From Nanohaloarchaea archaeon PL-Br10_U2g27 (GTDB lineage: Archaea; Nanohalarchaeota; Nanosalinia; Nanosalinales; Nanosalinaceae), in NCBI GenBank assembly GCA_001564035.1, contig LKMX01000036.1, positions 1 through 6,741 on the forward strand: DNA of 6,741 nt. Direction: 5' to 3'. Every line of letters starts with the position of its first letter. Positions within the stretch are counted from its first letter, which is position 1. Shown here in pieces: positions 1 to 6,456 of the stretch. The notes beneath the pieces are model-generated. The model worked only from the letters and a program-made list of their open reading frames with translations. It ran no database searches and was not told where the DNA came from. The position numbers and the translations under genes were made by a program.

Positions 1-1267
1 CACTTATTCCATCTTGGTCTGTTGAGAAGGTTACAGGGTCTTCGTTGGGTGCTTCGAAACTTAGTTGACCGTCTTCGTCTGTTTCTCCTATGTTGTCCCC
101 GTTCGCAAATATTTCAGCATTACTTACTCGTTCATCGTCCTGGTATAATGTTATTTGGTTATTTGTACCTGCTTCTAACGGTTCGCTAGCGAGATTAAAT
201 CCTTCTTCGGGTTCTATTTCGTTTATGTTTAGGTTTCGCGAATCAGAACTTTCTGTGAATTCATCTGTATCGACTTCTATTTCCCAGTTGTAGTTTCCTC
301 CTGTTAGGTCTATGTTTTCTGTTATTGTGTTTTCTCCTTGATCTAAGTCAGATTCATAATCTTCAGCATCTACAGTGAGTGTGGCTGTTCCCGTGCTTTC
401 TGTCATTTCTACAGTGTATTCGAATTCGATTTCCGTGCTTTCTCCCTCGAATGTTTCAAATTCTTCACCGTCGCTTGGATCATCCAAGGTTATTTCTGGT
501 TCTTCTGTTTGGACATTGAATGTTTCTTCGCCTATTTCGTTGTGGTCTGTCGTAACAGTTATTTCATCTGTTTGTGGGACTGTGAATGTTAGTGTGCCTG
601 ATGTTGTTGTTTCGCCTTGTTCTTCATCGTCTATGTATACTGTTTCTGATCCTACTGTTTCTCCGTTGTCGTATAGTGTTAGTGTTGCCGGGCTGCCTGC
701 TTCTAGGTCGTCTTCGAATACTATTCCGTGTTGGCCATCTTCATCATCTTGATCATCTTCTTCTGTATCAGTATCTTCGTCATCGGTCTCGTCTGTTTCG
801 TCAGCACCTGTGTCTTCATCGTCCGTGTCGTCCGTGTCTTCGTCTTCTGTTTCATCTGTGTCTTCTTCGGTTTCGTCTGTGTCTTCGTCTGTTTCTATTG
901 TGTAGGAGTCGTCTTCTGGGTCGATGGTTAGCTGTGTTGTGTCATCTTCGTGTTCTCCTGTTATCTGTAGTGGTTCTGGTTGTTCTGGTACTCTGTATCC
1001 TGCTACTCCGTTTGCGTTTGTTGATCCTATGCTTTCATTGTTTACTTCAATCTCAACGCCTTCAACCGGTTCGTTTTCTTGGTCTTCTGCCAGGATTCTT
1101 ACGGTGTCGCCGGATGAGAATTCGTCTTGATCGATTCCTAGTTGGAAAGAAGTGATGTCATCTGCTTCAGGCTCTGAATCAAGTAAAAGGTATAGGCCTG
1201 CCAGCGTTACTGCTATTACGGCGAGCATTATTCCAAGTTTTTTGTATTCTATCTTGTAGTTGCTCAT
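1..1267 (-). CDS. Large acidic surface or anchored protein with Ig-like repeats, C-terminus outside window
   Basis: An open frame of 422 codons runs from an ATG at 1267 off the left edge without a stop, so only the N-terminal part is seen. Residues 1-10 are short and basic, residues 11-29 form one hydrophobic segment (LGIMLAVIAVTLAGLYLLL), and everything after is very acidic and beta-like, so the protein is probably a type II membrane-anchored or secreted envelope protein. Residues about 42-120 resemble an Ig-like or carboxypeptidase-regulatory fold (PVEGVEIEV near 67, then NANGVAGY near 84). Residues 125-177 are a linker of 38 Asp/Glu and 12 Thr in 53 positions. Further beta-rich modules follow, and the segment near residues 385-410 (VSNAEIFANG, then EDGQLSF) repeats the plan of the first module. 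No enzyme motif is visible. The start is supported by a TATA-like box about 30 bases upstream. The product family is not recognised beyond this. Confidence 0.85.
   Translation of the reverse strand, partial: MSNYKIEYKKLGIMLAVIAVTLAGLYLLLDSEPEADDITSFQLGIDQDEFSSGDTVRILAEDQENEPVEGVEIEVNNESIGSTNANGVAGYRVPEQPEPLQITGEHEDDTTQLTIDPEDDSYTIETDEDTDETEEDTDETEDEDTDDTDDEDTGADETDETDDEDTDTEEDDQDDEDGQHGIVFEDDLEAGSPATLTLYDNGETVGSETVYIDDEEQGETTTSGTLTFTVPQTDEITVTTDHNEIGEETFNVQTEEPEITLDDPSDGEEFETFEGESTEIEFEYTVEMTESTGTATLTVDAEDYESDLDQGENTITENIDLTGGNYNWEIEVDTDEFTESSDSRNLNINEIEPEEGFNLASEPLEAGTNNQITLYQDDERVSNAEIFANGDNIGETDEDGQLSFEAPNEDPVTFSTDQDGIS
737..895 (-). repeat. Low-complexity Asp/Glu/Thr linker coding repeat
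   Basis: Codons 125-177 of the surface protein gene are degenerate repeats of units such as TDETEED and TDDTDDED, seen on the plus strand as runs of gtcttcgtc-like triplets. It probably forms an extended, highly charged stalk between two folded modules. Such tracts can vary in length by slippage, but only one allele is visible here. Confidence 0.85.
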
Positions 1268-1293
1268 CCGTAGTTTTTCAGGCCTTTTTCCCG

Positions 1294-1301
1294 GTATAAA
1301 G
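1294..1301 (-). promoter_or_regulatory. TATA-like box for the surface protein gene
   Basis: The minus strand reads CTTTATAC, centred about 30 bases upstream of the ATG at 1267. This spacing puts the transcription start at or next to the start codon, as in leaderless archaeal genes. No Shine-Dalgarno-like sequence lies between the box and the start. Confidence 0.55.
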
Positions 1302-1356
1302 GCTTGGTTCTGGCTCAGGGTTTTGTTGTTTTTGTTTGCTCTGCATATGTGCCTGA

Positions 1357-1695
1357 TTAACTGTTTTGTATAGGTTGTTTAAAATTGTTTACTTGTTTCA
1401 CTAGATATTTTTTCGCCGGGCCTTTTTGGTCTAGGCTTTGGTCTTGGCTGTAGTTCCAGTATACTAGTGCTGCGTCAAAGTTGTCGTCGAGTTCATCGAC
1501 AGTGGCACTAAAGTCTGCCTCGGTTTCTCTCACTTCTGGAGGGTCTGTTGTAACGTTTAAACTGTATTCTTCGCTGGCTGTTTCTGCTTCTTGGCCTGTG
1601 AGAGCTGAAACGCCCGAAATAATAAAAGCCGCTGCAACGAGTGTTAAGGTTACTGCAGCGATCTTATGAGATTTTTGCCAGTTCATGCGATACAC
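1357..1695 (-). CDS. Small secreted or membrane-anchored acidic protein, unknown function
   Basis: This 112-residue product has a signal-like N-terminus: basic residues (WQKSHK), then a hydrophobic stretch at about 11-31 (IAAVTLTLVAAAFIISGVSA). An acidic segment follows; residues about 45-83 (EYSLNVTTDPP, then TVDELDDNFDAALVYWNYS) look like the first strands of a fibronectin-III-like domain, but the frame ends before such a domain could be complete. The tail (KKYLVKQVNNFKQPIQNS) is basic and unlike the rest, which hints at truncation or an old frameshift. The GTG at 1695 is preferred over the ATG at 1686 because the TATA-like box lies 29-30 bases upstream of it, the spacing seen at the other genes; the choice changes only three residues. 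With the next gene to the left it forms a pair of envelope-type genes. Confidence 0.65.
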   Translation of the reverse strand: MYRMNWQKSHKIAAVTLTLVAAAFIISGVSALTGQEAETASEEYSLNVTTDPPEVRETEADFSATVDELDDNFDAALVYWNYSQDQSLDQKGPAKKYLVKQVNNFKQPIQNS

Positions 1696-1719
1696 AGTTC
1701 TAAATGGTATTTACTTGCT

Positions 1720-1730
1720 TTTATATTTAA
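1720..1730 (-). promoter_or_regulatory. TATA-like box for the small secreted protein gene
   Basis: The minus strand reads TTAAATATAAA, a good archaeal TATA match, centred 29-30 bases upstream of the GTG at 1695 and 38-39 upstream of the ATG at 1686. An AGGCCT word (1734-1739) lies directly upstream of it. Confidence 0.6.
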
Positions 1731-1767
1731 CAAAGGCCTTGTTGGAGATTTGGATGTCTTGCTCCTA

Positions 1768-2126
1768 TTAGATAATGGTTTTAACGCCAGCAAGGAATTC
1801 TTCTGCAAATTCAACTGATTCTTTTGCTTTTTGTTGGTCAAACTTTTTTGTTGTTCCGTAGTCGGCTTCTTCTCTCCAAGTTTGGATTTTTGAGTAGTTT
1901 CTAGTGGTTTCCGGGTCGAGTTTTTCGCGGAAAAGTCTTCCAAGCTCGGTTGATACTCCTTGATGCGTTTTAGGCTTAGAATTCTTTTCGATGAGAAGAG
2001 CTTTTGCAGCATTAAAGACTGCATAATAACTTCGTGAAATAGTTTAATCGTACTGGCCCCCTTTCAGCAATTTGCTGCATCAATATCGTCTTCAGCAGCC
2101 TCAAGCAGCATTTCCTGTTCATTCAT
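1768..2126 (-). pseudogene. HEPN-domain protein gene, broken (partner of the MNT nucleotidyltransferase)
   Basis: The reading starts at ATG 2126, overlapping the MNT stop (ATGA), and gives MNEQEMLLEAAEDDIDAAN before it falls out of frame near 2070 and meets TGA. In the neighbouring frame the protein resumes as LLKGGQYD, hits an in-frame TAA at 2044-2046, then continues as TISRSYYAVFNAAKALLIEK and on to VEFAEEFLAGVKTII with a stop at 1768-1770. Adding one base at about 2070 makes the span an exact 120 codons, the usual size for small HEPN proteins of the PF05168 type, whose hallmark is the SRxYYAxFxAAKALL helix. No start codon exists in the intact frame after the TAA, so the C-terminal part cannot be made alone. 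Family knowledge: HEPN proteins paired with MNT proteins are often RNase toxins. Where many relatives have His at the end of the R-x6-H motif, this copy reads Asn (RSYYAVFN). I infer a dead toxin-type gene. Confidence 0.8.
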
Positions 2127-2440
2127 ATCTCCACACCTTCTGCTTCGATGTTGAGGTAGAAACTATACCCTTTCTCAAGTTTGTATTTGAAATCTTTGCT
2201 GTCGAAAAAACGAGGTGAGAACATCAAGTCTCTTTCTCTGTTAAATTGATCAACTATGCGGAAAACTTCATCTTGATTTACTTCGCCAGATACTTTGAAG
2301 GCTATGTCAATATCGCTGCCAGTATCGTGATCATTCCTAGCATAACTTCCGTAAAGTATTGCCTCCTCGAAACTTTCTCCTAGCGCTTCTTTCACTTCCT
2401 CTACGAAATCTCTAATATCTCTGCGCGAAGCAATTTTCAT
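2123..2440 (-). CDS. MNT-type minimal nucleotidyltransferase (antitoxin-type partner of HEPN)
   Basis: The 105-residue protein is a complete minimal nucleotidyltransferase. The active-site signature is at residues 31-45: GSYAR, then SDID with metal-binding Asp43 and Asp45; Asp71 in RERDLMFSP is the likely third carboxylate. The Gly usual after GSxAR is replaced by Asn36. In known MNT-HEPN pairs such proteins neutralise the HEPN toxin, in some cases by adding AMP to it. Here the downstream HEPN gene overlaps the stop by ATGA but is broken, leaving an apparently intact orphan. The start lies 39 bases after the rtcB stop and has no clear TATA-like box at the usual distance; a T tract occupies that place. 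It may therefore be read through from rtcB or use a weak promoter. Whether the enzyme still has a target cannot be told. Confidence 0.85.
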   Translation of the reverse strand: MKIASRRDIRDFVEEVKEALGESFEEAILYGSYARNDHDTGSDIDIAFKVSGEVNQDEVFRIVDQFNRERDLMFSPRFFDSKDFKYKLEKGYSFYLNIEAEGVEI

Positions 2441-2466
2441 ATGACCATAAATGATGATGCAGGCTC

Positions 2467-2472
2467 AAAAAA
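2467..2472 (-). terminator. Possible oligo-T terminator after rtcB
   Basis: A run of six T on the minus strand lies 7-13 bases past the rtcB stop. Archaeal transcription often ends at such T tracts without a hairpin. The evidence is only this tract and its position, and it would also set the MNT gene apart from rtcB. Confidence 0.35.
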
Positions 2473-2479
2473 CTATCTA

Positions 2480-3895
2480 TCAACCCTTGATATTCACCAC
2501 AGGCCTCATTTTTACGACTTTTTTTCCGATTCCGAGGGAGTCGGAAACTTTTATGACTTCGTCTACGTCTTTGTAGCTTCCTGGGGCTTCTTCCGCCATT
2601 GTGGATCCTGAGACTGCTTTGACGTGTATTCCTTTTCTTTTGAGGTCTTTTTGGATGTCTTCGCCCCAGTAGTCTTGTTTGGACTGTGAACGAGACTTTA
2701 CTCGGCCTGCTCCGTGGGCTGTGCTGCCGAAGCTGAGGCTCATTGAGGCCTCTCCTCCTGAGAGAATGTAGCTGGAGGTACCCATTGTTCCAGGTATTAG
2801 TACGGGTTGGCCAACGTCTCTGTATATTTCCGGCACTTTTTCGTGCCCTGAAGGGAATGCCCGGGTAGCGCCTTTTCTATGCACAATCACATCTCTTTTC
2901 TCGCCGTTTACTTCGTGTGTCTCTTCTTTGGCGATGTTGTGGCATACATCGTATACGAGTTCCACTTCTTTGTGGTCTAGAAGTGTTTCGAAGCATTCTC
3001 TCACTGCTTCTGTCATAGCTTGGCGGTTGCACCATGCGAAGTTGGCGGCCGCATACATTGCAGATATATAGTCCTGCGCCTCCTCAGATTTTATAGGCGC
3101 GTAAATCAGGTTTTTTTCAGGTATTTCTTCTGCAATCTCCGGATAGGCCTTTTCAAACCTTCTGACGAAGTTTGAGCATGTTTGATGGCCTAAACCTCTG
3201 CTTCCGGAGTGGATCATTACTAGGACCTGGTTTTTCTCCAGTCCGTAGGCCTCCGCAGTATCTTCGTTAAATACTTCTTCTACTACTTGGATTTCTAGGA
3301 AGTGGTTTCCGCTGCCTAGACTGCCTAGCTGGTTTAGGCCTCTTTTTTTTGCTTCTTCTGGTACTTTATCAGGTTTTCCAGGAAGTCTGCCTTTTTCTTC
3401 GCATCTTTCCAAGTCTTTTTCTGTTGCATATCCGTTTTGGTGCATCCATTCGACTCCTTTTTCCAGTACCCGGTCTAGCTGTTCTTCGTTTATGTCTATG
3501 TACCCTCCTTTTCCTAGACCTACCGGCACTTTTGAGTATAGAATGTTGGCGAGCTGTTCTTCTTTTCCTTTAATGTCTTCTGCTGTTAGGCCTGTTTTTA
3601 GGACTCTGATTCCGCAGTTGATGTCGAATCCGATTCCTCCCGGAGAAATCAGGCCTTTTTGTGCGTCGAATGCTGCTACGCCTCCGATCGGGAATCCGTA
3701 GCCTTGGTGGCCGTCAGGCATGACGCAGACGTGTTTTTGGACTCCTGGTAGGGATGCCATGTTGCAGGCCTGTTTTAGGGTTGAGTCTTGTTTGATCTGT
3801 TCCAGTAGTTTTTCTGATGCGTATATTTTGGCTGGGACGTTCATTTCTGGCGTTTTTATCCTGTATGTGTATTCGCTTATTTTTTCTGTTTCCAT
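2480..3895 (-). CDS. rtcB: RtcB, tRNA-splicing and RNA-repair ligase (3'-phosphate RNA ligase)
   Basis: RtcB joins RNA ends carrying 2',3'-cyclic or 3'-phosphate to 5'-hydroxyl ends using GTP and divalent metal, and is the archaeal ligase that joins tRNA halves after intron removal. The 471-residue protein is full length for the family and has no intein. All hallmark blocks are present: MPDGHQGYGFPIGG (59-72), GGIGFDINCG with metal ligands Asp91 and Cys94, GSGNH with His198, HSGSRGLGHQ with His229, VCHN with His319, IPGTMGTSSY (368-376), and STAHGAGR with His394, the residue that carries GMP. Their spacing matches the metal ligands and nucleophile of the Pyrococcus enzyme with a small constant offset. 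Its activating partner archease is coded 1.2 kb upstream on the same strand, with a transporter gene between them. The ATG at 3895 is supported by a TATA-like box 27 bases upstream. Confidence 0.98.
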   Translation of the reverse strand: METEKISEYTYRIKTPEMNVPAKIYASEKLLEQIKQDSTLKQACNMASLPGVQKHVCVMPDGHQGYGFPIGGVAAFDAQKGLISPGGIGFDINCGIRVLKTGLTAEDIKGKEEQLANILYSKVPVGLGKGGYIDINEEQLDRVLEKGVEWMHQNGYATEKDLERCEEKGRLPGKPDKVPEEAKKRGLNQLGSLGSGNHFLEIQVVEEVFNEDTAEAYGLEKNQVLVMIHSGSRGLGHQTCSNFVRRFEKAYPEIAEEIPEKNLIYAPIKSEEAQDYISAMYAAANFAWCNRQAMTEAVRECFETLLDHKEVELVYDVCHNIAKEETHEVNGEKRDVIVHRKGATRAFPSGHEKVPEIYRDVGQPVLIPGTMGTSSYILSGGEASMSLSFGSTAHGAGRVKSRSQSKQDYWGEDIQKDLKRKGIHVKAVSGSTMAEEAPGSYKDVDEVIKVSDSLGIGKKVVKMRPVVNIKG

Positions 3896-3917
3896 AGTTG
3901 TTTGTTTACTGGCCGAG

Positions 3918-3929
3918 TTTTATTTACTT
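3918..3929 (-). promoter_or_regulatory. TATA-like box with purine-rich upstream element for rtcB
   Basis: The minus strand reads AAGTAAATAAAA. The core TAAATAAA is centred 27 bases upstream of the rtcB ATG, which implies a leaderless transcript; the preceding purines could serve as a BRE. It sits in the short gap after the transporter stop at 3949, so rtcB can be transcribed on its own. Confidence 0.6.
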
Positions 3930-3948
3930 GCTCGGCTCCTTGTTCTTT

Positions 3949-5103
3949 CTAGATTTTTATTTTGCCTCCTAAGTAGCCTGTGAGCGTTATTGCAGCCGCT
4001 ATTATTGCAAATCCGTATAAGTAGAGGTTTTCTGTGTGGATTAGGTATATTGCAGTTATAACTCCGATAAATAGTACTTTTCCGATTCCGAATGCTATTT
4101 GTCGGATGATGAAGTATTCTATTAGGTCTTCTTTTTGTTGGGCTCTTCTTACTGCTCCGCTGAATATTGGGAGATTAACCATCTTGTATGTGAGTCCGTG
4201 TAGTGCTGATACTGCTAAGGCGGCAGTTATTGTTGTTACTTGCGACATGAGGATTAGTGTTATTGCGGATAGTGTTGCTCCTGTTATCAGTACTTTGGCC
4301 CGGTTTTCCGGGTTTGTATATTTTCCTACTGTCACGCTCATTACTGCGCTCCCTACTGCTATCATGCTTCCAGCACCTCCGATGTTTATCGAGCCTCCTA
4401 TTACTGTTGCTAAGTAGATAGGCCACAGTATTCTTTCTCCTACGCTGTGCGCTCCTTCAAAGAAGTATGTAAAGAAGTCTGTGACCATGTCTCGTGTTGC
4501 AAAGTTTTCAAAGCTTGTATCCATTCCTTTAGTGTTTTCAGAACTATATGCAAACGGGATAAATGAGACTAGCATTAGAGTTGCTGTTACAAGAAATAGT
4601 AGGCTGAATGAGAAGAAATAGAGGGTTATTCCTCCTATCATTGGTGCAAATACTGAGGCTATTGAGGGCAGTGAGAAAAATATGCCTGATTCTTTTTCTG
4701 TGTCTTCTTCATCACTTCCTTCTGCGAATTCTGGGTTCATTCCCGCCCAATACGTGTTGAATCCGAGGCCTCCGAGGACTGCCGAGAGAAATAGTAAGGG
4801 TTCTGCTTCAGCAGCTCGGATAATTAAATAGAAGCCTAGTATGAATACAGATGACAGTAGAGAAGTGTGTTTGTATCCTATTTTTGATGCCAAGACCCCT
4901 AACGGATACGGAGTTATTATGTTCATACCGTAGTAGATTGCAAAGAATACTAGGACTGTAAGTATTGAGAAACCCATTTCTAGTATGTAAAATGGTATGA
5001 ATATTGATACGAGGCCTTCTGCAAGCTTGAACAAGAAGCTGTGTAAATATATTTCATTGATCTCTTTTGTTAAATCCGGCTTGTATCCTCTTAGATGAAA
5101 CAT
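3949..5103 (-). CDS. MFS-type membrane transporter, substrate unknown
   Basis: The product is a hydrophobic protein of 384 residues (388 if the GTG at 5115 is used) with about 12 predicted membrane segments in two groups, separated by a charged loop near residues 192-212 of the longer form. After the second segment, GVLASKIGYKHT resembles the family's motif A (GxLaDrxGrr), but the Asp is replaced by Ser. A short acidic loop (EGSDEEDTEKES) follows the fourth segment. The length and layout fit the major facilitator superfamily; nothing in the sequence names the substrate. I prefer the ATG at 5103 because the TATA-like box at 5129-5136 lies 29 bases upstream of it but only about 17 upstream of the GTG. 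The gene sits between archease and rtcB, which says little about its role because it appears to have its own promoter. Confidence 0.85.
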   Translation of the reverse strand: MFHLRGYKPDLTKEINEIYLHSFLFKLAEGLVSIFIPFYILEMGFSILTVLVFFAIYYGMNIITPYPLGVLASKIGYKHTSLLSSVFILGFYLIIRAAEAEPLLFLSAVLGGLGFNTYWAGMNPEFAEGSDEEDTEKESGIFFSLPSIASVFAPMIGGITLYFFSFSLLFLVTATLMLVSFIPFAYSSENTKGMDTSFENFATRDMVTDFFTYFFEGAHSVGERILWPIYLATVIGGSINIGGAGSMIAVGSAVMSVTVGKYTNPENRAKVLITGATLSAITLILMSQVTTITAALAVSALHGLTYKMVNLPIFSGAVRRAQQKEDLIEYFIIRQIAFGIGKVLFIGVITAIYLIHTENLYLYGFAIIAAAITLTGYLGGKIKI

Positions 5104-5124
5104 TTTATCAAACACTTATTAGAG

Positions 5125-5136
5125 AAAAATATATTA
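5125..5136 (-). promoter_or_regulatory. TATA-like box of the transporter gene, overlapping the archease stop codon
   Basis: The minus strand reads TAATATATTTTT. The archease stop TAA (5134-5136) supplies the first three bases of the box, and the core is centred about 29 bases upstream of the ATG at 5103. The T5 tract at its end could also act as a weak terminator for the kinase-archease unit. Confidence 0.55.
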
Positions 5137-5541
5137 GACATCTAGTACTGCTTCTAGTGTCCATGCGTCTGTGTATTCTGCTTTCATTTCGTTGTAGGTT
5201 GGGGCTTTTATGTCTAGGAAGTCTGAACCTGGTAGAACTTTTTCTGTTTTGATCTCTGCTTTTAATCTGTATCCCGGTTTCAGTTCTGCTATTTCTATTT
5301 TTGTTGCCTCGGTCACTGCAACGTTTTTAGTGTCTTGGAGAAAAATCAGCCTGTCTAGAAAGTCGTAGAGCAGTGTTTCATGAGTTTCTGATTCTATTTC
5401 TATTTTGTGAGTGTATCTGCCGTTGCTGGCTCCGACTATTTCTGCGAAGGCCTTTGTTGCTTCTGAAAAAGCTTTTTCTAGTGTATCTCCTTTTGCGTGG
5501 AACTTTTCGTCTGCCGGGTGTTCTAGTATTTCGTAGCTCAT
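5134..5541 (-). CDS. Archease, activator of the RtcB ligase
   Basis: Archease is a small metal-binding protein that speeds RtcB guanylylation and lets the ligase turn over repeatedly. The 135-residue product has the normal family length and landmarks: HPAD near the N-terminus with Asp11, the amphipathic ETLLYDFLDRLIFLQD segment (55-70) with acidic Asp60 and Asp63, KAPTYNEM (112-119) in the place of the usual KAVTYHxM, and a C-terminal AVLDV with Asp134. The KAPTYN variant lacks the common His, a mild departure. Its ATG overlaps the kinase stop as ATGA, so the two are translated from one message and probably coupled. There is no separate promoter. RtcB is the second gene downstream. Confidence 0.93.
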   Translation of the reverse strand: MSYEILEHPADEKFHAKGDTLEKAFSEATKAFAEIVGASNGRYTHKIEIESETHETLLYDFLDRLIFLQDTKNVAVTEATKIEIAELKPGYRLKAEIKTEKVLPGSDFLDIKAPTYNEMKAEYTDAWTLEAVLDV

Positions 5542-6122
5542 TTTACTTCGTGCGGTAGTGCTTGTTTCAATGCTTTTTCGACCAGTTTTTTCTGCTTTTC
5601 TATTTCCATATCTGTGTTGTCTATTATCAGGTCGTAGATGCTGTAGTCGTCGAGTTCTAGGCCATAGTATTTTTTGTAGCGTCTGGCATCCTCCCTATCT
5701 CTTTTCTCCACTATTTTCTTTGCTTCTTTTATACGCATGCCTTCTCTTTTTGCCAGTCTTCGTGCTCTCTCACAGGTTTCAGCAGTTAACCTGATTCTGA
5801 GGTCCGAGTGTGTTCCCAGAACCCATGATGATATCCGTGATTCGATTATGCAGGACTGGTTTAGGCCTCTTTCCAAGGTTTTCTTGTCTACGGCGAGGTC
5901 GACTTCTTTTTCTGCTTTTTCGGATAATTCATGGTCTTCTAGGCCTCTTTCCTCGGCGACTTGGTAGAATACGTCGCTTGCTGAGAAGTGTTTGAGGCCT
6001 GTGAGACCTGATATCTGTTTTGCTAGTGTTCCTTTTCCTGATCCTGCGTACCCGTCTATGGTTATTACTGTGTCAGAGTTTTTTTCTCTCCCGGTTTTCA
6101 GCTCTTCTATGTAGCTGCCCAT
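5538..6122 (-). CDS. cmk: Archaeal-type cytidylate kinase (CMP/dCMP kinase)
   Basis: The enzyme phosphorylates CMP and dCMP with ATP, feeding CTP and dCTP pools in the cytoplasm. In the 194-residue product the P-loop is GYAGSGKGT (24-32), followed by KHFSASDVFYQVAEERG (44-60), which matches the archaeal Cmk pattern of a Ser-Ala-Gly/Ser nucleotide-binding segment, ESR (94-96) in the nucleoside-binding strand, and the lid KRDREDARRYKKYYG (140-154). SIYDLIIDNT (161-170) is the conserved C-terminal strand. An N-terminal extension of about 17 residues (MGSYIEELKTGREKNSD) precedes the first strand; archaeal relatives usually begin near the VITI strand. No alternative ATG or GTG lies closer, and a TATA-like box 26-27 bases upstream of 6122 supports the long start. 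Distant nucleoside kinases share the P-loop, but the lid and ESR motif favour Cmk. It is the first gene of a two-gene unit with archease. Confidence 0.92.
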   Translation of the reverse strand: MGSYIEELKTGREKNSDTVITIDGYAGSGKGTLAKQISGLTGLKHFSASDVFYQVAEERGLEDHELSEKAEKEVDLAVDKKTLERGLNQSCIIESRISSWVLGTHSDLRIRLTAETCERARRLAKREGMRIKEAKKIVEKRDREDARRYKKYYGLELDDYSIYDLIIDNTDMEIEKQKKLVEKALKQALPHEVK

Positions 6123-6144
6123 AAATTTTTAGAGTAAGGCTTGG

Positions 6145-6152
6145 TTATTATT
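6145..6152 (-). promoter_or_regulatory. TATA-like box for the kinase-archease unit
   Basis: The minus strand reads AATAATAA, centred 26-27 bases upstream of the kinase ATG at 6122, again giving a leaderless transcript. Confidence 0.5.
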
Positions 6153-6433
6153 GTTTCTGCCAGCTTTTCCGCTCTTTTAATCATCGTCTTTTTTGTCCGA
6201 TGAATATTCCTCCGTTTTTGCCGCTGACGTAACTGTTTCCGTCAGAGCCTGATTACGTTAATGAGTTCTGGGTGCTCGACGTCGATGTGAGTGACGTTAG
6301 CTGTGTCTCCGTCTTTGATGCGGATATAGACTTTTGCGTCTTTGAGTTCGTGCTTGGATGGATGCGGCCCCCCAGCATAGTTTTTTATCCCTCGTGCCTA
6401 AGTTTTTGCTTCTTGCGGAGAGTTCTAATTTGT

Positions 6434-6456
6434 TGGGATTGATCCCGGCAATCCCA
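6434..6456. repeat. Perfect 8-bp inverted repeat
   Basis: TGGGATTG and CAATCCCA flank a 7-base spacer (ATCCCGG). It could fold as an RNA hairpin on either strand or serve as a two-fold protein-binding site in the divergent intergenic region. It lies about 95 bases upstream of the plus-strand GTG. Confidence 0.6.

Noticed and set aside
375..752. Plus-strand open frame of 125 codons, Ser/Val-rich
   Set aside because: It is a shadow of the surface protein gene caused by the absence of stops opposite its biased codons; no start signal or motif.
586..1155. Long plus-strand open frame of 189 codons, rich in Leu and Arg
   Set aside because: It is the antisense image of the Asp/Glu/Thr-rich minus-strand surface protein, whose frame is open throughout with a proper start and hydrophobic anchor; the plus-strand product is low complexity with no motif.
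1683..2024. Minus-strand open frame of 113 codons, Lys/Ser/Thr-rich
   Set aside because: It is an out-of-phase reading of the HEPN gene. The adjacent frame gives a clear HEPN sequence, whereas this one has unnatural composition and runs past the HEPN stop.
4175..4426. Minus-strand open frame of 83 codons within the transporter gene
   Set aside because: It is out of phase inside the transporter coding frame, has Arg/Asn/Ser-rich composition and no promoter or motif.
6241..6420. Possible tRNA or structured RNA in the intergenic region
   Set aside because: No T-loop consensus, acceptor stem or CCA-like end could be found on either strand; only the short inverted repeats further right are clear.
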